From positions 1 to 46,675 of the forward strand of contig JAGFXW010000003.1 of assembly GCA_017861495.1 (NCBI GenBank): 46,675 nt of DNA, in the 5' to 3' direction. Within the stretch, counting starts at the first letter, position 1; the number at the start of each line of letters is the position of its first letter. The stretch is from Bacillota bacterium. GTDB taxonomy: Bacteria > Bacillota_C > Negativicutes > CTSoil-072. A program made the position numbers and the translations under genes. The notes beneath the pieces were generated by a model, which searched no databases, had not been told where the DNA came from, and saw only the letters and a list, made by a program, of their open reading frames with translations. This document shows, piece after piece, positions 40,645-46,675 of the stretch.

Positions 40645-41406
40645 TTATGAACAGTACAAGGTTTGAATTTCCCGGATCACTTCCGCACCCCGGTTGGAAA
40701 CCTGCGGAATGGAATAACCGACAAACAAAGGGGATGTCACGAAACGCGGCATGATTTTTACCGATATCCTGCCGTCAAGCCGGTAAAAAAACAAATTGTA
40801 ACTGTTACAATTTTTATGGAAACTATGAAGAATGTAGTGAACGACCATTTGAATATAATCCGCTAATTTTTCAACATAAGCCGGGTTTTCCAGTAAAATA
40901 TTAAACTCAAAAAAACCAATTTTCGGCTTGTTGGAAAGGTTCAGTTCAATTCCCGGTTCCTGCAAAATAATATCGCCGTGTAAGCTTTCCTCAGAAATAT
41001 TCTGCGCATAATCAATTTTTTTCAACCCGACAATTTGCATATGCGGATGCCAGATCGTTCCGCCGGAATAGGGTCCATGATTTTTATAAAAAAGGACGGA
41101 AGCAAATTCTCCGCTATCAATCATTTCCTGCCATTTTTCCAGTCCAAACCGGATCACCTTATACAGATGTTCTTTCGGATAAGTCGATAATTCCGAATTA
41201 CAATCATAGGTTTCAATCAACACGGTTTGAACCGCATCCTGCAGTACAGGATATTTGTTATGCAACAGCATAACAGGGCCATCTTCGGCAATAACCCCTT
41301 TGAGCAACTGCCGATGGCAAAACGGGCACTGGATTTCCCGGTTACGGAGCGTAACCGGTTTAGTGCTGCCAATTTGTGTGTCGAAAACTAAATGCGTTTG
41401 CTGCAT
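40645..41406 (-). CDS. DUF4931 protein, galactose-1-phosphate uridylyltransferase-like
   Basis: The protein resembles the GalT branch of the HIT superfamily. It has a zinc-type CPFC near residues 27-30, and IWHPHMQI, the counterpart of the GalT HPHGQ nucleophile motif with methionine in place of glycine. It matches the DUF4931 family of uncharacterised Firmicutes proteins. The frame extends to 41523, but the ATG at 41406, about 10 nt after AGGTGAT, gives the family N-terminus (THLVFDTQIG). Nucleotidyl transfer to or from a sugar phosphate is inferred. Confidence 0.8.
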   Translation of the reverse strand: MQQTHLVFDTQIGSTKPVTLRNREIQCPFCHRQLLKGVIAEDGPVMLLHNKYPVLQDAVQTVLIETYDCNSELSTYPKEHLYKVIRFGLEKWQEMIDSGEFASVLFYKNHGPYSGGTIWHPHMQIVGLKKIDYAQNISEESLHGDIILQEPGIELNLSNKPKIGFFEFNILLENPAYVEKLADYIQMVVHYILHSFHKNCNSYNLFFYRLDGRISVKIMPRFVTSPLFVGYSIPQVSNRGAEVIREIQTLYCS

Positions 41407-41525
41407 TGCCAAATTTATCACCTGATCAAATGAATTTTTTAGTGTATCCAATATCAGCTTTACAATTCTACGGTTCCCCCCGCTAATCCTGCCGCTGTTT
41501 TTCCGCCGCAAAAATATCGTCATTA

Positions 41526-41571
41526 GGGGTCAGGCTTGACTTATTTTGTGAAATAAGTCAAGCCTGACCCC
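41526..41571. repeat. REP-like 21-bp perfect hairpin
   Basis: Two perfectly complementary 21-bp arms (41526-41546 and 41551-41571), beginning GGGGTCAGGCTTGAC, enclose a TGTG loop. A partial second copy is at 45793-45829. The form resembles REP sequences associated with Y1 (RAYT) transposases, from memory only. It lies 12 bp after the adaptor gene end and could also hinder read-through. Confidence 0.8.
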
Positions 41572-41582
41572 ATCACCTGCTT

Positions 41583-42467
41583 CTATTGTATCGGTTCAAT
41601 GGCAATTTGCGCCGTCATATTCCAGCGCAGCCGCTCATCCCAGTTGTCCGGCGCAATGGTCACCGTATACGTAATATCGCCGCGTTTTTTTTCACCAAAC
41701 GGACGAATAAATTTTACCTTCCCCGGAATTTCCACTCCTGGCAGCCCATCAAAAGTCAATATGGCAGTGGAACCGACCCGCACCTTGGCGATAACCAATT
41801 CCGTCAGGTCGTCGCTGCGGATTTCCCAGGACGACTCATCGGCAATCCGGACCAAAACCGTACCGATTGCCGCATGCTCCCCGGTCTTTACATCCAGGTA
41901 GGCCACTGTGCCGTCAAGCGGCGCAGTCAGTTCGGTTTTATTCAACAAGCTTTCCGTTTCGGAGAGCTTCTCTTTTTGCGCTGACAAATCGGCTTGCGCC
42001 TGAAGTAAAACAGCCCGGCTCCGTTCCGCCGCCGTCTGCGCCTGGTCGAGCTGCTGCCGGGGCGTAGCGCCGATTGCCTCCAATCTCTGCTGCCGATCGA
42101 GCTCCCGCTCGGCATCCACCACATTGACTTGCGCCTGTTCTACCGCCGCCGCCGCGCGGGCCACATCGGAGCGGGCGCTGGCAACCCGGGCTTGATAATC
42201 CTGACGGATCAGACGAATCAATGGTTGGCCGGCCTTCACTTTTTCTCCTTCGCCGACCAGGATCTCGCCAATATTGCCATCCACCGGCATGACCAATTGC
42301 GCGTATTTCACCGGAAAGACAATTCCCTCCGCCAAGACCCGGCTGTCTGCTTTTACCGGCGGCAAATTTTTCGCTTTTTCCTGCCTGTTGTTCCAAAACC
42401 ACCAGCCGCCTGCAATTACCGCAATCAACAGCACCAGTATCAGCCAATGGCGTTTTTGGATCCCCAT
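41583..42467 (-). CDS. Periplasmic adaptor (HlyD/MacA-like) of an ABC exporter
   Basis: The protein is a membrane-fusion adaptor: an N-terminal anchor (about 7-26), a lipoyl half-motif (about 60-90, GNIGEILVGEGEKVKAGQ), an alpha-helical hairpin (about 92-170, rich in A, Q, E, R), the second lipoyl half (LTAPLDGTVAYLDV) and a beta-barrel. Such adaptors connect an inner-membrane ABC exporter to an outer-membrane channel in diderm cells. No outer-membrane gene is adjacent. ATG follows GGGGGCGG, 24 bp after the permease. Confidence 0.9.
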   Translation of the reverse strand: MGIQKRHWLILVLLIAVIAGGWWFWNNRQEKAKNLPPVKADSRVLAEGIVFPVKYAQLVMPVDGNIGEILVGEGEKVKAGQPLIRLIRQDYQARVASARSDVARAAAAVEQAQVNVVDAERELDRQQRLEAIGATPRQQLDQAQTAAERSRAVLLQAQADLSAQKEKLSETESLLNKTELTAPLDGTVAYLDVKTGEHAAIGTVLVRIADESSWEIRSDDLTELVIAKVRVGSTAILTFDGLPGVEIPGKVKFIRPFGEKKRGDITYTVTIAPDNWDERLRWNMTAQIAIEPIQ

Positions 42468-42491
42468 TGCCGCCGCCCCCTAACGTTTCCA

Positions 42492-44924
42492 CTATTCATA
42501 GCTCAGCACATCCTTAACGCTCAGCCGCGAAGCCTTCCAAGCCGGCAACAGACTAGCCATTACCGATAAGAACAGTGACAAAACCAACCAAATCAATACA
42601 CCGAAAAAACTGAACGAAAAAGTCAACGGGTTTTGCAAAAACAGAACGCCAACCTGATAACTCAGGATTGCAGCGACCGGCAAGGCCAACACCAGCCCGG
42701 CCAGCCAACTGATCAACCCAATGCACAACGCCTCGATGACAAATATTTTTCCAATCGCCAAACTGGAAGCGCCAATGGCGCGCAATACCCCGATTTCCCG
42801 CGTCCGTTCCAGGACATTAATCCCCATCGTCCCGGTCAGCCCGAGCGCGCCGACAACTGCCAGCAAGATTGCCATAATCAATAAAAAGGTCGTAATTATA
42901 TCAAACTGCGCCCGGATACGCTGTTTCAATTCCCAGGTAATATGCACATCCTGCACGCGCAACCCATGCGTTTTCAGATGTTCTTCCAAAGCCCGCCCCA
43001 ACGCGCTTTGTTCCTGAAGATCAGCCGACTGGGCCACCACCTGCACCGACCGCGCGCGGCCCGCTTCCTGGATCGCCGAAGTAAGCCAATCATAAGGAGC
43101 GTACACGATCGGGCCCGTTAAAGTACTCTGCGTGACACCAACCACCGTAAGCACCAATTTCCGGTTTCCTGCTTTTATGACAGCCGGACCGCCGACCTTC
43201 AACTGCGGACTGTCTTTGATCACCTCGGTATTCACGACCAGGGCGCTTTCATCGCCTTCGATCAGCCATCGTCCTTCTACCAGTTTGGGTTTGACCATGG
43301 TTGAATTGACCGGCAATGCAAAAATAATCACATTTTTACTCGCCTCGTCCTCCGATTCCTTGCGTTCATCCCGCAGCACCCGGCCGGAGGTAAAGCCCCA
43401 GGCTTCCACCGCCTTGACGCCCGGTACCTGCATCACTTCCTGTTCAACCCGGCTGGCCCGGTAATTTTGCGTGAAACCGAAGGAAACATCATAATGGAAA
43501 TAATCCATCGCTTCATCCAACGTCGAATACAACGATGAGCGAACAGAAAAAACAGCCATAAACACGGTCCCGGCCAGCGTCAAAGTCAGCAGAGTAAGAA
43601 CCAGCCTGCCTTTGCGGCGGAACGTATTGCGTAAAGACAGCAACACCGGCCGGGGCACTTTTTTGAGACGGGCCAAAGAAGCATCCACCCAACGATCAAT
43701 CCAGTTGCCGGCTTCCACTGCGCTGATCCCGTAATCGCTGACCGCCTCCCTGACGGTTATGCCCGTCCCCCGCCAGATCGGCCATAACGCCGCCAGCACG
43801 GGAACCAGAATGGAGATCGCCGCCTCCAGCAAAATCACCTGCGGCGGCAGTTCCAAGCCGCCGGAATTAAAATTAAACACTCCGGCAATAAACTGGGTGA
43901 TGGCATTGGCCGCGAAGGCCCCCACGGGCAGCGCGACAAACAAAGCCAGCAAGCCGTACAAACCAACCAAGGTCAGGTACATTTGCAAAATTTGCCCTTG
44001 GCGGGCGCCAATCGCTTTCATGATGCCCACTTGGCGTACCTGCTGCGCCAAAATTGCCGAAACCGTATTGATCAGCAAAAAGGTTCCGAGGATCAACGAC
44101 AAAGCCCCCATGGCCGCCAACAGCCAGATCAAGGCATTAATCGCGCTCTGCATCATATGTTCGCCTGGCTTGTTCGCCAGCAGCCAAAAAACAATCGTTC
44201 CCCCTTGTTCCAGTTTGGTCCACGCTTTACGCCCAATTGCTTCAATCGGTTCTGTTGACTGGCCCTGCAAAATCCAAGGCTGCACAATATAATTGACCTG
44301 GTCCAATTGACGCGGCACATCCAGTTTTTCCAGGGTGTCCATATTAATGTAGCCGTAATAGCGGCCGGTGAACAGGCTGGGAACCTGGCTGGCATCATAC
44401 ACCACGCCGGTTACCTTCATCGTCCGTTTCCGCCCATCGGAGGTTTCCACCAAAATCGTGCTCCCCTGGCTTACCTTCAGATCCCGCAGCGAAGACCGTT
44501 CCAGAAGGACGTCACCGTCCCCCGGCGGCCAGGATCCGCCTTCCGACCGGACAATATTCACTTTTTGCTTCATATAATCCGGGATCGCCGTCAAAAACAT
44601 CTGCTGCCATATGCCATTGGCATCCCTGACGCGCAGATCGACATTCCGCCGTCCGTCGGCTTCTTTAACGCCCCGGATACTCCGAATGCTGTCAACCAAT
44701 TCTTCATCAAACGGATCCGCATACAAGCTGGCGCTCGCCGGCGAGGCCGACACCCAGCTGTTCGTCAAATCCCGTTCGAACATCAGATAACAACTAAATA
44801 ACATGCCAATGGAAAACACACCCACCGAAATTGACAAAACAACCAGAGCGCTGCGCAGCTTGTTCCCCCATAAATCCGCCCATACCTTTCGCCAACGCGG
44901 GCTGAGCCAGATAAACGGTTTCAT
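42492..44924 (-). CDS. FtsX/MacB-type ABC permease, duplicated core
   Basis: This 810-residue permease has two FtsX-type modules. The first has a helix at about 24-44, a periplasmic MacB domain and three helices (about 265-400); the second has a helix near 435, a second periplasmic domain and three helices (about 660-800) ending in [18 protein letters not shown]. FtsX-family permeases act by mechanotransmission and move lipoproteins, peptides or lipids across or out of the membrane. The start overlaps the ATPase stop (ATGA), and the adaptor follows. Confidence 0.9.
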   Translation of the reverse strand: MKPFIWLSPRWRKVWADLWGNKLRSALVVLSISVGVFSIGMLFSCYLMFERDLTNSWVSASPASASLYADPFDEELVDSIRSIRGVKEADGRRNVDLRVRDANGIWQQMFLTAIPDYMKQKVNIVRSEGGSWPPGDGDVLLERSSLRDLKVSQGSTILVETSDGRKRTMKVTGVVYDASQVPSLFTGRYYGYINMDTLEKLDVPRQLDQVNYIVQPWILQGQSTEPIEAIGRKAWTKLEQGGTIVFWLLANKPGEHMMQSAINALIWLLAAMGALSLILGTFLLINTVSAILAQQVRQVGIMKAIGARQGQILQMYLTLVGLYGLLALFVALPVGAFAANAITQFIAGVFNFNSGGLELPPQVILLEAAISILVPVLAALWPIWRGTGITVREAVSDYGISAVEAGNWIDRWVDASLARLKKVPRPVLLSLRNTFRRKGRLVLTLLTLTLAGTVFMAVFSVRSSLYSTLDEAMDYFHYDVSFGFTQNYRASRVEQEVMQVPGVKAVEAWGFTSGRVLRDERKESEDEASKNVIIFALPVNSTMVKPKLVEGRWLIEGDESALVVNTEVIKDSPQLKVGGPAVIKAGNRKLVLTVVGVTQSTLTGPIVYAPYDWLTSAIQEAGRARSVQVVAQSADLQEQSALGRALEEHLKTHGLRVQDVHITWELKQRIRAQFDIITTFLLIMAILLAVVGALGLTGTMGINVLERTREIGVLRAIGASSLAIGKIFVIEALCIGLISWLAGLVLALPVAAILSYQVGVLFLQNPLTFSFSFFGVLIWLVLSLFLSVMASLLPAWKASRLSVKDVLSYE

Positions 44925-45679
44925 GCTTCCGCCCCCCTGGCAGCGCTCGAACTCACAATCCGGCCTTCCGATACAACCACGATCCGGCTGCCGCGCTGCG
45001 CAATGTCTTTGTCATGGGTGACAATGACGATCGTTTTTCCTTTACTGGCAAGATTAACAAATAAATCGATGACGGCCGAGGCGGTTTGCGTATCGAGGTT
45101 GCCGGTCGGTTCGTCCGCTACAATCAACGGCGGGTCATTGGCCAAGCAACGGGCGATGGCGACCCGCTGCTGTTCGCCGCCGGACAACTTGGCCGGCAAT
45201 TTGTCCGCCTGTTCGCCTACCCCGACCATTTCCAGCAGTTCCATCGCCCGCTGCGGACGGTCCAAAGGAGAATGGACATCGCAAAAATCCATCGGCAGCA
45301 TCACATTTTCCAGTGCAGTCAAAGTTGGCAGCAGTTGAAAGAATTGAAACACAACCCCCACCGTCCGACCCCGCCAAATCGCAATCTGGTTTTCCGTCAA
45401 CAAATGGATGGGGGTTCCGGCAACCCACACTTCCCCTTCGGTGGGGCGGTCGATGCCAGTGATCATATTAATCAGTGTTGACTTACCGCTACCGGATTTG
45501 CCAACTACCGCTACAAACTCACCTGCGTTTACCTGAAAATTAATGTCCCGCAGTGCTTCAAACTCCCCTGCGCCGGTCACATACACCTTGCGCACTCCGA
45601 TTAAATCCACTGCGGCTGCACCGGCACGCGGCTTGGGCAAATCATCGGTTGTAAGCCAAGACAGCCATTGCGGCGCCAT
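44921..45679 (-). CDS. ABC exporter ATP-binding protein (LolD/MacB type)
   Basis: The ATPase has Walker [14 protein letters not shown], signature [16 protein letters not shown], Walker [17 protein letters not shown] and H-loop VTHDKDIA, all typical of the LolD/MacB/FtsE exporter class. A 25-residue N-terminal extension precedes the usual start of the domain. ATG follows GGAGG. It is the first gene of an ATPase-permease-adaptor operon on the minus strand that is bracketed by REP-like sequences. Confidence 0.92.
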   Translation of the reverse strand: MAPQWLSWLTTDDLPKPRAGAAAVDLIGVRKVYVTGAGEFEALRDINFQVNAGEFVAVVGKSGSGKSTLINMITGIDRPTEGEVWVAGTPIHLLTENQIAIWRGRTVGVVFQFFQLLPTLTALENVMLPMDFCDVHSPLDRPQRAMELLEMVGVGEQADKLPAKLSGGEQQRVAIARCLANDPPLIVADEPTGNLDTQTASAVIDLFVNLASKGKTIVIVTHDKDIAQRGSRIVVVSEGRIVSSSAARGAEA

Positions 45680-45792
45680 ACTTTATTCCTCCTGCCCACT
45701 ATTTGTAATTAATTTGTAATTTAATTGAATAACGATCACAGCTTCCTGTCAAGCATTATTTTGACAATATTCTGAAATCATTCCATTACAAA

Positions 45793-45829
45793 AAATAAGT
45801 CAAGCTTGAAACAAGTCAAGCCTGACCCC
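45793..45829. repeat. Partial copy of the REP-like sequence
   Basis: AAATAAGTCAAGC (45793-45805) and AAGTCAAGCCTGACCCC (45813-45829) match the right arm of the hairpin at 41551-41571, arranged as a broken tandem with TCAAGCTTGA between. It lies upstream of the exporter ATPase gene, so the exporter operon has such sequences on both sides. Confidence 0.65.
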
Positions 45830-45858
45830 AATACTACAGATTAGTCTTTTTCAACAAC

Positions 45859-46620
45859 CTATAAAATACTGTTCAAGAACGCCTGCGTCCGCGGCTGCTT
45901 CGGCTGGCTGAAAATTTCCTCCGGAGCTCCCTCTTCCACAATCTCGCCATGATCCATAAAAATCACCCTATGGGCAACCTCGCGGGCAAAGCCCATTTCA
46001 TGCGTCACTACAATCATCGTCATATGTTCTGCGGCCAACTGGCCAATGACTTTCAATACTTCTGCGGTAAGTTCCGGATCAAGGGATGCCGTGGCTTCAT
46101 CAAACAGCATGATATCCGGTTTCATGGCCAATGCCCGGGCAATAGCTACCCGCTGTTTCTGCCCTCCGGATAACTGGGACGGATAATTATTCCGTTTTTC
46201 AAACAGCCCCACACGGCGCAGCAATTCTTCCGCTTCCGGCTGGATCTCGGACTTCCTGACCCCTTTCACCGTCATCGGCGCTTCCATGATATTCTGTAAA
46301 ACGGTCATATGCGGAAACAAATTAAAGTTCTGAAAAATCATGCCTGTCCGCCGGCAAATCGCCAAAGCTTCCGCCGCCGGCGCATAATGGCTGACACCGT
46401 CAACCTCCGACACCAGGACCTGGCCGGCAATTTTGATCGTTCCCCGATCGATCTCCTCCAGACGGTTCAAGCAGCGCAAAAGCGTACTTTTCCCGGACCC
46501 GGACGGCCCGATAATCGCCAATACTTCCGCTTTGGCAACCTCCAGCGAGATCCCCTTTAAAACGGAAAGGCTGCCATAGCTTTTATAAACATTTTGCACT
46601 TCGATCATTTTCATATTCAT
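45859..46620 (-). CDS. Polar amino-acid ABC transporter ATP-binding protein (GlnQ-like)
   Basis: This is an importer ATPase of the polar amino-acid uptake family. It begins [19 protein letters not shown] after a few extra residues and has Walker [32 protein letters not shown], signature [14 protein letters not shown] and Walker [17 protein letters not shown] at 46620 follows GAGGG; longer frames to 46671 overlap the upstream permease and are rejected. It is next to a permease tail, the usual order permease-ATPase. The substrate amino acid is not known. Confidence 0.93.
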   Translation of the reverse strand: MNMKMIEVQNVYKSYGSLSVLKGISLEVAKAEVLAIIGPSGSGKSTLLRCLNRLEEIDRGTIKIAGQVLVSEVDGVSHYAPAAEALAICRRTGMIFQNFNLFPHMTVLQNIMEAPMTVKGVRKSEIQPEAEELLRRVGLFEKRNNYPSQLSGGQKQRVAIARALAMKPDIMLFDEATASLDPELTAEVLKVIGQLAAEHMTMIVVTHEMGFAREVAHRVIFMDHGEIVEEGAPEEIFSQPKQPRTQAFLNSIL

Positions 46621-46624
46621 ATCA

Positions 46625-46675
46625 CTATCCCTCATAGGCCGCATAATGTTTCTCGAGTTTTTCGAAAACAAAAGT
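46625..46675 (-). CDS. Amino-acid ABC transporter permease, C-terminal 16 codons (runs off the window)
   Basis: The reverse strand is open from the window edge to a TAG at 46625 and reads [14 protein letters not shown], resembling the charged tail after the last helix of GlnP/HisM-type permeases. It ends a few bases before the ATPase start, as expected for a coupled operon. Only the tail is visible, so the family rests on context. Confidence 0.55.
   Translation of the reverse strand, partial: TFVFEKLEKHYAAYEG

Noticed and set aside
1..46675. CRISPR arrays or prophage genes
   Set aside because: No regularly spaced repeats longer than the 10-bp MraZ boxes and no phage structural or integrase gene were seen.

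Overview
The window reads as a chromosome segment of a Bacillota bacterium, most likely class Negativicutes and close to Sporomusa/Pelosinus. This is an inference from gene content and protein character: a division and cell-wall (dcw) cluster with the Firmicutes-type sbp and DUF881 genes, a meso-diaminopimelate MurE, FtsZ beginning MLEFDMDLDQ, anaerobic cobamide genes with two CobT homologues, a LutC/LutB-LutA pair, and a tripartite-type exporter. No 16S or tRNA gene is present to fix the taxonomy.

Positions 1-14463 (minus strand) hold the dcw cluster in transcription order mraZ, rsmH, ftsL, murE, murF, mraY, murD, murG, murC, ddl, ftsQ, DUF881, sbp, ftsA, ftsZ (only its first 15 codons are in the window). 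Three 10-bp operator repeats precede mraZ. The division transpeptidase (ftsI/pbpB/spoVD), its SEDS partner (ftsW/spoVE) and murB are all missing from their customary slots, and a terminator-like hairpin lies where the transpeptidase gene would be. Positions 14526-19461 hold small single genes: a polysaccharide deacetylase, a YbaK deacylase, a degenerate Lgt-like protein, a DUF1858 redox protein, a CGYC thioredoxin, a CoA-binding protein and a NYN nuclease.

Positions 18853-23210 (minus) are a cobamide lower-ligand and nucleotide-loop assembly cluster: cbiX, cobU, cobT, cobS, a cobT paralogue without the catalytic carboxylate motifs, and a CobC-like phosphatase. This recalls the ArsAB system of Sporomusa ovata. 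Positions 23399-26199 (plus) encode a lactate-utilisation pair in which LutB and LutA are fused. An IS200/IS605 tnpA relic with its RBS-hiding hairpin follows. Positions 26534-32004 form a tartrate island: an FAH-fold enzyme, a divergent LysR regulator, TtdA, TtdB and an MFS carrier. Tartrate dehydratase makes oxaloacetate and FAH-fold enzymes include oxaloacetate decarboxylases and tautomerases, so the set makes biochemical sense. Two stretches there (28524-28937 and 32005-32557) hold no full gene but contain gene-like fragments.

Positions 32558-37945 (minus) carry an envelope-polysaccharide operon (deacetylase, NAGPA-type glycosidase, unknown anchored protein), an MFS exporter, ThiW and a hemolysin III homologue. 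Positions 38156-39831 (plus) are a two-gene ABC-2 exporter, followed by an unexplained 177-bp multi-hairpin element bounded by an 18-bp perfect inverted repeat. The right end has an isochorismatase-type hydrolase, a GalT-like protein, an adaptor/permease/ATPase exporter operon bracketed by REP-like sequences, and a polar amino-acid ABC ATPase with the tail of its permease. No CRISPR array, rRNA, tRNA, prophage or riboswitch was recognised.
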